Source: Charina bottae (Eukaryota > Chordata > Lepidosauria > Squamata > Charinaidae). Taken from it: DNA of 64,000 bases. Shown in pieces: positions 43,656-55,929 of this stretch; within the stretch, counting starts at the first letter, position 1; every line of letters begins with the position of its first letter. The position numbers and the translations under genes were made by a program. The notes under the pieces were generated by a model. That model was not told the DNA's origin, ran no database searches, and saw nothing but the letters and a program-made list of their open reading frames with translations. Where the stretch lies: positions 17,706,001-17,770,000 of the forward strand of contig JALMGJ010000008.1 in the NCBI GenBank assembly GCA_023362775.1. Reading direction: 5' to 3'.

Positions 43656-44770
43656 TCTGTTTTTAATTTATTCCCGGCTTTTCCTTATCAGCAAAACTAG
43701 CACAAAATGTTGGTTTGGGTTTCTGTGTGGATGTATGAACTACCAGCAGGAAACTGTGACTGAATACAGGCCGACACATGCCTTAACTCCACTACACATT
43801 CAATACACTATACATTCAAATGTATTTTATTTTATTTATTTTTTGTTCAATGAACACATGAACCACTTTAAAATTCTGTAACCTCTGGTCAAGAGAAATA
43901 ATTCATAGTAATTGCTAACTAAACTGAATATTGCCATAACATTCTATGGGGGAAACAAGAAAGTGCCAGCTTTCATCTTATGAAACTCTTTTTACTTAAG
44001 TGGCATGTACATCTGCATGTGGCTAGGAAAGTGAAAATGTAGCCTTTTTATTGAGGCAGGTAGGATACACTTATAGGTATTCTTAAAATTACAATATATT
44101 GGAATGATTTTAAAATTTTTCCTTCCTTCTTTTTCCTCTTCCTCCCTAGAGAATACATAATGCTGTGTATAACTACAGTTTCTAAACTTCAAAGCGTCTA
44201 ATGTTATTCCAGTAAAATTTAAGGTTATAACCACTATAACCTAGCAAGCATATGCCAGATTCTTGACCTCTAAAGGGGAGTCTTGGGGCATGCCATACTT
44301 AAACACAGTGAATTGTGCAGTTAAAAGCCAGTGAACAAATATGCATTGCTGTCAGAATTGGAACCACATGCTGGTTAATATAACAAAGGTGAGCCTTTCT
44401 TAAGAGTGTGTGGACATGTTTAAATAATGTTTTGCCTATGTATCTCAAGGCTTCTCTACTTTGTCTTCTCAGTGAAATTCTTCTCCTTAATCCACACGCA
44501 GTTCACACTGAGTGTGGACACACTGACTGACTAGAACATGGTGTTGCAGAGATTGTGGAATAATTAAATCTGAAACTTGCTATGCTCTCTCCAAATGTTC
44601 AAATGTTATGATAATGTCACCAAGGAGTTCCATCTAGTAACCTAATCATAAGTTGGTATACCTCAAGGAGAAAGTGGGTTCAGTAAGTGTTTAACAACAG
44701 TCAGTTGAGCCAAAATATGTTTGAACACAGCCCCATTTTAGTGGTTGTTTATGGCTTTATGGAAAATTCA
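43656..44770. other. No recognised feature
   Basis: AT-rich, nothing assigned. Confidence 0.45.
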
Positions 44771-45010
44771 GAGCCAGTTTGGTCTAGTGGTTAAGGCAAC
44801 GGGCTAGAAACCAGGAGACTGAGAGTTCTAGTCCTGCCTTAGGCATGAAAACTGGCTAAGTGACCCTGGGCCAGTCACTCACTCTCAGCCCAATTCACCT
44901 CACAGGGTTGTTGTTGTGGGGAAAATAGGAGGAGGAAGGAGTATTTGGTATGTTTGCCGCCTTGAGTTATTTATAAAAATAGTAAAGGCAGGATAGAAAA
45001 TGAATGAATG
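44771..45010 (+). mobile_element. Sauria-type tRNA SINE, full length
   Basis: Head gagccagtttggtctagtgg with box A (tagtggttaaggc) and box B-like agttctagtcc. Body aggcatgaaaactggctaag, agtcactcactctcagccc, cacctcacagggttgttg. Tail gccgccttgagttatttata, aatagtaaaggcaggatag and short gaat units. Polymerase III-type internal promoter; mobilised in trans by an RTE/BovB LINE (family knowledge). Confidence 0.9.
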
Positions 45011-48000
45011 CCTTGAGAGATCCCCCACCAAATACAACTTTTTATTTTAACTTAAAGTAACACATGTTGCTTCTAGCAACTTCCAACTGTCCAAAAATTG
45101 GGACATCAATATCTTGTTTATTGGCACATGAACTGAATACATGATAAATGTAAAACTGAATTTTCTTCTCAAGAGAAAGCTAGATGGAAATGAGGTCTGA
45201 ATGATTTATTTGATTTCCTTCTGTAAACATGAAGGAGTCAGGAGATCTCTCACAGATATTTTTTTACAAAACATACATATAACCTATGTTGCTGGTGAGA
45301 AGCCCTATGATTTATTTATTTTTTATATACCTGTTATAGATTATAAACTCTGCGGGGCATAGAATGATGTCTTTGATATGGCACTGAATTGCTGAACACC
45401 TTATGGTGCCAAATAAATAAACAGAATTAATAATACTTAAACAGAGTGATTTCAGAAGTGCTGAGCCTCATAATGTGAAGTTTGGTTTTTTAAAAAGTCT
45501 ACAGGAATAGGGTGAGGACACTGAGACAATGTGAAAATGTCAAGACAGGAAGAGAGGGAGGAGAAAGATGTGCTGTTCTCCTTGACCATTAATTCCATTC
45601 TTTGTAACTTCCCATGCTATGGCAAGACGAGAGCTGAATTAATAGTCTTTGTTTAGATCCTTCTCTTAGTGAAGACCACCAATGCTCTGGAGTTTCTCTC
45701 AACTTTATAAATAAAGTTTTGGCATCAAAAATGTTTTCTTTGTCACATGGTTGCAAACAAGATTGTACAATCCAGTGACTGAATACTGGCCATTCACAAA
45801 CAGAGGAAGCATGTAATTTTCCTTTATATTAAATAGTGCTTTAAAAGTAACCCAGAACATGAGTTAACATCACACTTTTGTGCCATTGACCTTTCATTCC
45901 CTTTAACAACTCTCTTATCCTCTTAATAAATCTGTAAGTTGTTTCCTTCTTTTGCTGCCTTTTGCATCACATTTGCATGAACTTGACTGCTTTTTATTAT
46001 CATATGGATGTACAAGGCCTGAATCTTAGAGGTACACGAACTGTGCTATGCTGTTGTATTAGATTCTAGGTTCTGTATATTGTTGTACTTCCTCGACAAT
46101 AGTGAAAAGACTGAGGAAAAATAAAGTAGAAAGTGCTGATAATTAGTCACAGGCAATTTAGCATTAGGAATGGGTGGCTATGTTGATGTCTGAAATGGGT
46201 GAGAGAGTTCTCAAACTAAATGTAAAAAGGTTATGTTTATGGAAAGCTTTTGTCTTTTGTTCTTAAATTTTCAGTATCATTCCTCCCTATAATGGAGACT
46301 AGAATATTAAAATGTTGCTGCTGGCAAAATATATTAGATAGATAGCTTTTCTGGATCCAGATCAAAATCTGACATCACCCATGGCTTTATTTCTTATTTT
46401 ACATATTGGGAAACAATGTTAGAAAGAGTGTACTGCTAAATTTTCATAAAACTTGAGGAATGGAATATACAGAAATTAGTCATATTTAGGCCTTTGCTAC
46501 CATGAAGAATTGTTTAAAATATTGTTCAGATAGGATAAGCGTATGAAATTAAACAAAACTATATCAACATGTGCAATAGAACTTCTTGATAGAAACCTGA
46601 AAATGGACTTCATTTTATATGCATAGATCTTTTTAAGCCAGTGAGGCACTACATTTGATAACAAACTCATGCTTAATTCGAGCAAGATAGTGAGTGGAAT
46701 ATCTGTGGAAAATGGAATCCAGGGTTCAGAATCCAAGATACAGCTTATTTCATGGGCTTTTTTTCCATATTCCAAATGTTGTTCCTACATTTGGCATTAC
46801 TCCTCAATACAACAAAAATAAAGCATAAAGACTGATACATTTATTATCACATATGCATTCACATACGATAGACCTCAGATGCATTCCACTTTCTTTTACT
46901 GTCTTTAGTGAATGTAATATGGACTGATATAAAAGCTTAACTTCTGCTCATTTATTAGGGAGTGATGTGGGAGTCAGTAAAGAGGTGAATGAGGGTTGGT
47001 TTTTGAAAGATGTACATTTCTGTGATTATTTTATATTCAGAGTCAATAAAGGTAGCTATAACTATTCACTACAGGCCCATTGTCCTAGGTTCCTCTCAGA
47101 TAAATTGGTAATACAAAGCAAGTAATATTTCAATGCATTTTTTTCATAAAACAATATAACCCCAATTATCTCATTTTTAAATTATAGTGAAAAATGTGGC
47201 AACATTTGTAAGGAAGTTTGGAATTTGAAAATTCTGGAAGAAGGCTTTCACATTATTTATCATAATGTGTTTTAAAGGGGAATGAGGGAGAAAAAGTTGC
47301 ATAAAACAGCATGTGTTCTCTACCTTCAGTGTCTATACTGGGATTTAGGAAGTCCTAACTGTTCTTTAATCAAGTGCGAATTAAGTGTTAGATTTAGTGG
47401 AGAACACGGAGGCTGCTGTAAGTGACCCTAGTAGAACTGTGCTGTAGGTAGAGCATGCACTTAATTGTACTTTGAGATACAGAGAACTAGAAAAGGGTTT
47501 TGTGACTGCTGATAGTATACAATAAATCTCTGAATTCTTTCTGCACCATGTTGAGGTAGCTCAGTTACAAGCTCTGCCACCTTGCATGCTAAATAGTAGA
47601 CAGTATGGGCTTTTAGAACTAAGCCATAAGTTTAGGCAAGTTTTTAAAAATCTGATTTTGTTCATACAACTGCAGAAATCATGTGCCTCTTCTATTTCAC
47701 TTAAGGTCTGGAGAAATGAATAGATAAAAGAGGGAAGATGCAAATACAAAATTCAGAAGTGGGGCAAGAATCTATTTGTCAGCATTGCTCTCAAGTAATC
47801 ATTCTTTTAAAGGACTGTCCTCATTTGCATCTAAATTTAACTTTCACTTACAGAAAGAGTGACTACCCATACTAGGACATGTATGCTGTCCAATACATTT
47901 TGGTTTATATTTTACAATTACAGAGAAATGAAAAATCCATATGGCTCACCATAAATGATCAGAGCTTATGCTATGCCAGAAAGCTGATAGGTTATTCATA

Positions 48001-48130
48001 TGTACATTGAAGTGGAATGGGTTTTTTCCAAAAAAATGTCATCTGAAAGCAACCCCTCAAAGGATCATGAAAATAACAGAGATACTGAATCCTTTCAGAT
48101 TTGATAATTCTATTCCAACCTTGCCCAGTA
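45011..48130. other. No recognised feature
   Basis: 3.1 kb of AT-rich sequence without motif-bearing frames. A possible LINE-tail scrap lies at 45310-45425 (ttatggtgccaaataaataa), too weak to classify. Confidence 0.45.
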
Positions 48131-48135
48131 TGTTT

Positions 48136-48196
48136 TGTTCTTGTTCTTGTTCTTGTTCTTGTTCTTGTTCTTGTTCTTGTTCTTGTTCTTGTTCTT
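48136..48196. repeat. (TTGTTC)n hexanucleotide microsatellite
   Basis: About ten perfect tandem ttgttc units. The encoded (CS)n run in one frame is an artefact. Confidence 0.95.
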
Positions 48197-48825
48197 ATTA
48201 ATTATTAGGGTTTTTCAATATTTTGATTGGTCCTAATAAAGGTATAGACTAACTTTAGATTTTGGATGTTTAGGGCTTCCAATACATGCTTCCAGTAAAG
48301 AGGTACTCTTTTGGCTGTCCCTACCAGCTGAAGAGAGAAAAATGGCAACCATTATAGCCAAAAATACAATTAAATATATATATCTTTAAATTGAGAGACT
48401 CAATCTAAAACCAGTGTTATAAACTTGGGTTAATAGAAAGTCATGTATGTCATCACTATATGAAGAACCAATTCCATACCTGCTAACATTAAAAAGGATT
48501 AAATAGAAATGCAAATCAGAATATGTCTCAGAGCCATCAGAAATTGACATGGTCATTCATCTCTGAGGAAGCTCATTTTAGCAGAGTCCTTTATTCTCAA
48601 GATCAAACTGCTGAAATATGAGACAGGAAATGAAAGATATTTGAAAGGGAATAAATACAAATCGTGCATTTTGAGGTTACTATTCTTTCTAGTTGAGAAT
48701 ATTAAGACTTGATTATGTCCTCTTCATGTGTTCATATCATCACATTTGCTTGTTGGCCATGAAATCCTGAATTCCCATGCAAAAGACAGACTCCAGCATG
48801 GGATAATGAATCTGTCAACATCAAG

Positions 48826-48905
48826 AGCCAATGTACTGTAGTGATTAAGGTGTTGCACTAGGAGTGGGAGACCCAGATTCTAGTTCACCTTGGGCATGGA
48901 AGCTC
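48826..48905 (+). mobile_element. SINE head fragment (tRNA-like)
   Basis: gagccaatgtactgtagtga, ttaaggtgttgcactagg and gggagacccagattctagtt resemble the tRNA-related head of the SINEs in this window, with box A and box B positions. The 3' two thirds are absent. Confidence 0.6.
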
Positions 48906-49730
48906 ACTCCAACACATATTTTCCTGGGATTGTGTGAGCCCAAGAAAATATGCAGCTTCTTTAAAGAGGCCCGTTAAGTATGGCATGCACACCCACCCCA
49001 TTTCTGGAGTACCTTTTCAGCCTCAGCTCTGAAGCACTGCACAGCCCCAGTCAAGAAGCAATCTTATCAGTATTTTTCCCCCATTAGTGTGCCTGGGAGG
49101 AACAGGAAACAAAACATCTAATGTTTATATTTTCTCAAGCTAGGTTAAGTTAAAAGAAGATACTTCAAGACTCTTGCTACTGTTTCCTGTTGTCCCCCAC
49201 CCCCCATATATTAAATTAAAGAACAATTAAAATAAGTTTATTTTCATAAAGTTAATATAAAGTTTCTTTCAGCCTTACATGGAAAAGTAAATAGTCAAGA
49301 AAAGTGTCAATTAATTTGTCTTGTAATTATATGAGAACAGCTGATGAAGGAATATGGGTAGCTTTGGCAACATTTACTAAATAATATTTGAAAATTCTTA
49401 GTCCTAGCTCATTCTCAGACAGAAGAAAAAAAGACACAGTTCAACAGCTCTGTAACTTAGTTAGGCACATCTGGAGAATCAGCAAGATACCCAGAATAAA
49501 GAGGACATGTCACGCTTCGTTGGGGGCAGCTTCTTTTCTTATTGGACTTTCTGAAGAGAGCAAATAGGACTAACCTTTTATTTATTTATTTGGGTCCCAC
49601 AGATATGAAGATATAAAGTTATAGATAGGGTCTCAGAAGGATCAGATATTTTTCAGATCATATAGAATCTGGTACCATTTTCTTGGTAATACTAGACACA
49701 ATCTATGGTCTGCTATCTCAGCATGCAATA
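48906..49730. other. No recognised feature
   Basis: Nothing assigned. Short (tta)/(ttta) tract at 49578-49592. Confidence 0.45.
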
Positions 49731-49981
49731 TTTATTTATTTTATTTATTTATTTTCTATCCCGCCTTTACTATTTTTATAAATAACTCAAGGTGGCAGAC
49801 ATACCTAATACTCCTTCCTCCTCCTATTTTCCCCACAACAACAACCCTGCGAGGTGAGTTGGGCTGAGAGAGAGTGACTGGCCCAAGGTCACCCAGCTGG
49901 CTTTCACGCCTAAGGCGGGACTAGAACTCACAGACACCTGGTTTCTAGCCCAACACCTTAACCACTAGACCAAACTGGCTC
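49731..49981 (-). mobile_element. Sauria-type tRNA SINE, antisense, full length
   Basis: Reverse of the 44771 element: a tttattta run, then atcccgcctttactattttt, ataactcaaggtggcagac, tcctcctcctattttcccc, ccaaggtcacccagctggc, gcctaaggcgggactagaac, ttaaccactagaccaaactg. Complete from tRNA head to tail. It is closer to the usual Sauria-type wording than the 44771 copy, suggesting a younger insertion. Confidence 0.9.
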
Positions 49982-51453
49982 CTTATATTCATAATTATAC
50001 ATGCTTATTCATAAATATTCATGCTTAGTTGTCAGTATTTCCCTTTAGGGTAATTAAAATTTCCTTGGAAACAATCCAAAACTATTTTTAACAAATTAGT
50101 CAAAGGCACAGTACCCATAGGTTACCTTTTATCAATAAATTTCAGTGGCAATATCCATGTAACAAAGAAGGCTGCTTTGCTGAATTATGGTGTTTGCAAA
50201 AAGTTACAGAATTTCAATAGACCCCCTTGTTTGGGTGTGTATTTATTTGTAGATAACCTTTGGTTTTTTCTTATTATAGAAGAGGCTACAAATCTATTAA
50301 ACCTAGCTCTAGGAGGAGAGTGAGGTGGGGTATGTTTGAAAAGCTTCATAATCCATTATTTTGTCTTGGGCTTGTATCTATAATATATATACAGTATTTT
50401 TAAAAGTCTTTCTACAGAGTAGCAGTTTCAGATAAAAATATGCCTGCAGGTAAGATATCTAGTGCACTTAAAGCTTGACATCAGTAATTATGACAAATTA
50501 ATCTATGTCCTATTGCCAAGAAGGCTCTTTGATTCAATAAGCTGACAATCAAATTAATCCCTTTCAAGGCACAATGCATAAATACCCTAGATAGATTTAC
50601 TGTGGTGCTAATGGGCAAATTTTGTCTCTTATTACAGGAAATTATGGCTTTTGGCATCGGTCTTTCCAATGATTATTCCATTTGCTTCTGAGCTCACAAA
50701 ATGATCCTAAACTCTGTTGTTCAGGCAGTTGAAGGAACAGCTATGAACAAAGTGCCAAGCAGCAGCATCTGAAACATAAAGTGAAAATGGAATATTTTAA
50801 ATAGGCAGTTATGCAAAACATATTGCAGATCAATTATAAAGAAATAAAAACCAACACCACTTTAGTCTCTGTTTTAACATGCTAAAGATACTATTTTTTT
50901 AAAAAAATTGATAGTTACTGCTTAAAAAAACAAGCTTTGTTACTTTGTATTGCTTATGTCTTGAACTATTGGACCAAATGTTAGGGTAGTTTACTAAAAG
51001 CATTTAAATAGTTCATTCCTACACACAAAGGCTTTATTTTAGGCACATGAATAGTTCCATTGACTTCAAGGTAACTAATGTCAATGTTCCAGAATATATA
51101 GTAAGCCTGATTTCAAGCCCACTTATTCTTGTCCCAGAATCAATCTTGCATTGATTTACAGTACAACTGTAGGTATATAATGAAATAGTTTAATGTGTGG
51201 CCTAAAGTAGCTTTCTTAATATAGTGGGTTTACTTCATTTTTTAAAATATAATGACACGCAGCTTTTATGTAAGGCAGCAGTTCAAGATGAAAGACTTGT
51301 AATAACTAGTCCACTTAAAAAAGGGAACACACTTTTTAAAATATTTAAATTCATTCAGTCCTCCTAGGAGTTCAGGTTTTTTTAAAATGGTCTTGTAAGC
51401 AGAGAAGCACCAACCTAGAGCAGCTGTTTTTTTCTTAGTTTTAGTTCTGAAAC
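49982..51453. other. No recognised feature
   Basis: AT-rich, nothing assigned. Confidence 0.45.
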
Positions 51454-51461
51454 ATGTACTG

Positions 51462-51720
51462 CACAGCTTTCCAAACTGTGTGTCGCGACACTTTAGTGTG
51501 TCGCAACACAGTCTGGTGTGTCGCCACACAACCCGGAAGCAGTAGCGGGGGCGTGCATGGTGGGGGTGCCAGCGGCGCTCCATCAGCGCTTCCGTGTTTT
51601 AGCGGAGGCTGCCGCCGCTGCCGCCACCACCGTGCACGCCCCTGCCCCCGCGCGTGCTGCTGCTCTACCGCCGCTGCCGCCGTTGGTGTGTCGCCAACAG
51701 CAGCACTTTAGAAAGCACTG
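51462..51720. mobile_element. CpG-rich hAT-type MITE (copy 1, 259 bp)
   Basis: Ends cacagctttccaaa and tttagaaagcactg are inverted repeats. The exact 8-bp duplication atgtactg flanks it (51454-51461 and 51721-51728). Left interior words gtgtgtcgcgacac, agtgtgtcgcaacac, ggtgtgtcgccacac repeat one motif, and gtgtgtcgcc recurs near the right end. The middle is a GC-rich ccgccgctgcc tract. The 60-100 codon frames crossing it are compositional artefacts. Confidence 0.88.
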
Positions 51721-51728
51721 ATGTACTG

Positions 51729-52219
51729 CGTAGTCCAACCATAATTTCATTTCATGCCTTTCTTGGTTTATTTGTTTGGTCTGCCTTGTAGGGCTGACAG
51801 TTTCTCTGCCCCATCTTATATCAAACAAAATCAAGGCAGGGTTATTTTGGGTTTCTCATGTTTTCTTTTTTCTCAGGACTAAATAATCTTTTTTCAAAGT
51901 CCTTCCTTAATGGCTCACCCATTCCTTCCCCACTCCCAAGGCCAGGTCTATACATGCAAAGAGAATAAAGTCTGAAAGATTCTTAAAACATAGCACCCCC
52001 CCAAAAAAAAATCAAGATCCATTTTTTAATGTATTTTAATCAATAAGCTTTAGTGATCTCTAATAATAACAAAAGTCATGAAATGAAATTATGATTGAAC
52101 TATACATATTTCAGAACTCAAACTAGGTACAAGGCTAATTTTTAAACCCTTTGATAAATCTTGAGCACATGAAATAATATTGATCAATCTTTCCATTACA
52201 TCAATACAGAACTGGTTCA
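51729..52219. other. No recognised feature
   Basis: About 490 bp between the two MITEs, nothing assigned. Confidence 0.45.
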
Positions 52220-52266
52220 TAAGCCTGGGGGAGTTGGGCGGTGATAAATCCAATAAATAAATCCAA

Positions 52267-52297
<31 letters not shown>

Positions 52298-52302
52298 ATA
52301 TG
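52220..52302 (+). mobile_element. LINE 3' tail scrap with (AAAT)n
   Basis: gggggagttgggcggtgataa followed by a run of aaat units matches the L2-type terminus at 54165-54226 (gggcggttatagaaattg then aaat units). Only the last 30-40 bp of the element are present. Confidence 0.6.
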
Positions 52303-52391
52303 TGATGATCCATGATTATTTATTAGTATTGATTTAAATTTGTTTGCATAGGTTTGTAATACAAAACTGAACAAATAGTTACCCTCCAAAT

Positions 52392-52662
52392 CAGAGCTTT
52401 CCAAACTGTGTGTCACGACACAAAAGTGTGTCGCCACACACAGTCTGGTGTGTCACCACACAACCCAGAAGTGCTGATCATTATCAGCGCTTCCGGGTTT
52501 TCCCGCGGCGACACACCAACGGTGGCACGCAAAAACCCGAAAGCAGCAGCAGCGCTTCCGGGTTTTTGCGCGCTGCCACAACGGCGGCACTTCCAGGTTT
52601 TCCTGCGGCGACACACTAACGGCGGTTGGTGTGTCGCCGCGGGAAAACTTTGGAAAGCCCTG
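52392..52662. mobile_element. CpG-rich hAT-type MITE (copy 2, 271 bp)
   Basis: Ends cagagctttccaaact and actttggaaagccctg are inverted repeats. The exact 8-bp duplication ctccaaat flanks it (52384-52391 and 52663-52670). It shares gtgtgtcgccacac and ggtgtgtcgccgcg with copy 1, and adds three or four copies of cgcttccgggttttt-like words, spaced about 60 bp. GC-rich in an AT-rich setting, non-coding. Confidence 0.9.
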
Positions 52663-52958
52663 CTCCAAATGATTGCAAGCATGGATGTTGTCTCTTTTAC
52701 AGCAGCCATACACTAGCTGACATTAAAATGATCCACCGTGACTCAATGAGCACCAAAAGATACCTTGATAGCAAAGTGAAACACTCAGTGTTGTCACCTA
52801 GAGCTATGGGAATTACAAGTAGGTTTCCCTTAGAGGATCACCTCTTTTTACCTACCTGGAGTTGTGATTTATGTAGATAGGCAGGGCAGTGACCAGTCTA
52901 GCCAATTATAGAAACCTAACTTCAGCCAGCAGTTTACCACTTTGTTTATATTGTGGGG

Positions 52959-54226
52959 GTAGGTGGCATAGTTTTACGCTGGTTCACCTCCTTCCTCCGG
53001 GGCCGCTCCCAGTAGGTGCTGATAGGAGAGGAGAGATCCGGCCCGTGACCGCTCCTATGTGGGATGCCGCAGGGGTCGGTTCTCTCTTCTCTCCTATTTA
53101 ACATCTACATGAAACCGCTGGGCGAGATCATCCGTCACCATGGGATGAGGTATCAGTATGCGGATGATACTCAATTGTATATCTCCATCCCTAGTGAGGT
53201 AAGTGATGCAGTGTCCACCCTGTCCCAGTGCCTGGAGACTGTGAGGGCCTGGATGGGGAACAACAGGCTTCAGTTGAACCCTGGTAAGACCGAGTGGCTG
53301 TGGATTGATGGCTTAGCGTTTTCTGGGAAATTATCATCTTTGGTTCTCGATGGGATAGCACTACCCCGTTCGGAACCGGTGCGTAATCTGGGGGTCCTTC
53401 TAGACTCACGACTCCTGCTCGAAGAGCAGGTGGCAGTCGTGGCTAGGAGGGCTTTTGCACAACTTCGGTTGGTGCGCCAGTTACGCCCATTCCTGGATCG
53501 CGATGCCCTCTGTACAGTCACTCATGCTCTTGTCATCTCCCATGTAGATTATTGCAATGCGCTCTACATGGGGCTACCCTTGAAGACTATCCGGAAGCTT
53601 CAGCTGGTGCAGAATGCGGCAGCGCGGGCAGTTTTGGGTGCGTCAAGATCCGCACATGTAACACCGCTGCTCTGCGAGCTGCATTGGGTGCCGATTTGCT
53701 TCCGGGTACAATTCAAGGTGTTGGTTATCACCTTTAAAGCCCTTCATGGCATGGGGCCAGAATACCTGAGGGACCGTCTTATCCCCATGTTATCGACCTG
53801 CCCCACCCGGTCATTCAGAGAGGGCCTGCTACGAACCCCATCAACTAAAGAGTGTCATCTGATGGGGTCTAGGAGGCGGGCCTTCTCTGTGACAGCGCCC
53901 ACTCTATGGAACACCTTGCCCCCAGAGTTGAGACAGATCTCCTCCCTCCCGACCTTTAGGAAAGAGCTGAAAACCTGGTTCTGCCGCCTGGCATGGGAAG
54001 GAGGAAGGGATAGTTCCTCATGGGGGTGGCTAATCCCCTAATTTTATAACTGTCCTTCTTTTAATTATTCCATCACCATCTGGATTTTCAATATATATTT
54101 TATTGTATAATTGAGATTTTAGACTTTATTTTAACTTATTTATTGTGAACCGCCCAGAGTTCCCCATGGGGGAGATGGGCGGTTATAGAAATTGAATAAA
54201 TAAATAAATAATAAATAAATAAATAT
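52959..54226 (+). mobile_element. L2-type LINE, 5'-truncated, well preserved
   Basis: Starts inside the RT (WFTSFLRGRSQ words at about 52980) and runs to a 3' UTR ending gggagatgggcggttatag and aaat units at 54195-54226. It contains an open 325-codon RT/C-terminal reading frame. Truncation upstream of the endonuclease is typical of incomplete reverse transcription. No TSD was resolved. Confidence 0.88.
53064..54041 (+). CDS. L2 ORF2 fragment: RT catalytic part and C-terminus (325 codons open)
   Basis: Opens with MPQGSVLSSLLFNIYMKPL (the PQGSVLSPLLF box, with S in place of P), then QYADDTQLYISI with YADD at residues 33-36. RLQLNPGKTEWLWI and VRNLGVLLDSRLLLEEQV (the thumb boundary) follow. Then comes the L2/CR1 C-terminal region: RQLRPFLDRDALCTVTHALV, DYCNALYMGLPLKTIRKLQL, ELHWVPICFRVQFKVLVI, LHGMGPEYLRDRL, AFSVTAPTLWNTLPPEL. 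ATG at 53064 is simply the first in frame. Upstream RT codons exist but include stops (for example RGRSQ*), so this is a remnant, not a functional gene. Such open length suggests fairly recent retrotransposition. Confidence 0.85.
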   Translation: MPQGSVLSSLLFNIYMKPLGEIIRHHGMRYQYADDTQLYISIPSEVSDAVSTLSQCLETVRAWMGNNRLQLNPGKTEWLWIDGLAFSGKLSSLVLDGIALPRSEPVRNLGVLLDSRLLLEEQVAVVARRAFAQLRLVRQLRPFLDRDALCTVTHALVISHVDYCNALYMGLPLKTIRKLQLVQNAAARAVLGASRSAHVTPLLCELHWVPICFRVQFKVLVITFKALHGMGPEYLRDRLIPMLSTCPTRSFREGLLRTPSTKECHLMGSRRRAFSVTAPTLWNTLPPELRQISSLPTFRKELKTWFCRLAWEGGRDSSSWGWLIP

Positions 54227-55864
54227 TAAGTGTGGCTGTAGTCTAATAAACCTAGATGTTTTCTGTCAGCATTGATTCTGACCCAATGAGTCCAGATGCT
54301 TCTTTTTAATACAAATTTTGGCTAACGAGTCTAGTTGCTTGTTTTTAGTGTAGTGTCCAGTCCAATGAGTCTAGCTGCTTTTTTTAAAATGCCCTGGTAA
54401 GTGGGTCTTACAAAATGCTTTTCAGAGTTACCATTTCCCAGCGTGTCTTGATTTAGATCAAATCTGTCAAACTTGCATTCCCAAGGCTTGGTTAGGCACT
54501 GGCAGAATGTACTACATTACATTGCTAATAAGTTGTATATAGATTGGGAAATTTGGGTTTGAGTTGGCTGGAATTACCACATAATTACACAAGAAAAGAG
54601 AGGATCCCTGTTCTCTGCTAAGAAGAACCTAAGAAATCTAAACTAATATGACCTCATATTTCTAATCTTTTTTTGCTTTTGTTTTTGCCTTGTTCTTTTC
54701 TCCATAGAAACCTGCAATTTTGCTTGTGGTGCCTGTGGCTTTCTAAGTATGAAACGTATACTATATCCACACATCCTGGAGAAGTAGTTTAAATTCTCTT
54801 TATACCAAAAGTGTCAGTTTAATGGTCACAAGCCTACATTTATACACATAAGTCAAAGGATTTGAGTTTTGGTACACCTTTTTTTCGCAAAAGGGTTTAT
54901 ATTGGCATAAAGATAATGCATTTGGGGAGATGAAAAGTGCACTGTTCATTATATAGCCATCTGGCCTTGGTCTGTTGTTTTGAAAGGTTGTTCATACTAT
55001 AAAGGTAGGACGTTCAGACTATACCATCTTTATCCTGAATACACAAATTGTAAACATATGTTTGCCAAGGTGTGAACTGCGATCATCTACATACGTCTAA
55101 GAAATTGTTTGGAGAGCTGGAGAAACAATATAGACAGGAAAGCACACACCCACACCGACACACACAGTCCCAGAAAGTTTAGCTTAAGATCATAATGATT
55201 CCAGAGCAGACCTAACTTAATCTGGAATACAGTGGTTAACTAAATTCCTCTTGGAAAGCTCCCTATGTCTTTTGACACACATCACATATGTGAATTGTGC
55301 TTTAAATCAATGAAGCACAATGGCTGACAGCATCACCTATGATTGGTATGCTGGAGACTGCACTCTCTAGAGTCAGTAAGGCCAGGAGAACTTCAGAAAC
55401 TAAATTAAAATTAAAAACATTCCTATTTTTAAAAATATTTCTGTACTATCACATTAATTGTTCAGCTTTTGGAGGGAGTCTGGCAGCTGTATCAAATACA
55501 GGAAGGCACAGATTATTTGCTTCTGCATTAAATAAACCCCTTATTTCATTATGCAAGTATATAATTAAATAGCCTTCAATATCCAGGCCTGCTGCCTTAT
55601 TACGTTTGCATTCCATAAGGCTGTTGTAAAAAGGGAGCAAGTTATTCCATTGTCTCTGTTGGAAAATTACTGTAATTTCCAGTTTAGTTTGCATCCAGCA
55701 CACTCCCAATCAGTCCCTATGTCCAGGTCAGAGCAAGCACACACACACACTGTATTCAGTTCAATATTTTTGAACAAACTTGTTTATCATTCAAAATGCA
55801 TCTTCACATTTTGTGATTCATCTCCCCTGAAAAAATGCACATAGTAGATAAAAATTGAGCAGAA

Positions 55865-55866
<2 letters not shown>
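54227..55866. other. No gene; degenerate ~60-bp repeats at 54250-54400
   Basis: Three loosely related segments share caatgagtccagatgctt, taacgagtctagttgctt and caatgagtctagctgctt, each followed by a t-rich spacer. The rest is AT-rich and unassigned. Confidence 0.45.

Positions 55867-55910
<44 letters not shown>
55867..55910. repeat. (TA)n microsatellite
   Basis: About 22 uninterrupted ta units. Confidence 0.95.
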
Positions 55911-55914
<4 letters not shown>

Positions 55915-55929
55915 ATAATAATAAATAAT

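Noticed and set aside
47968..48201. A frame ending in a (CS)n tail
   Set aside because: The tail is the (ttgttc)n microsatellite. The upstream part has no motif.
51454..52716. Alanine/proline/arginine-rich frames of 67-105 codons
   Set aside because: They arise from GC-rich MITE sequence lying between TIRs and 8-bp duplications.
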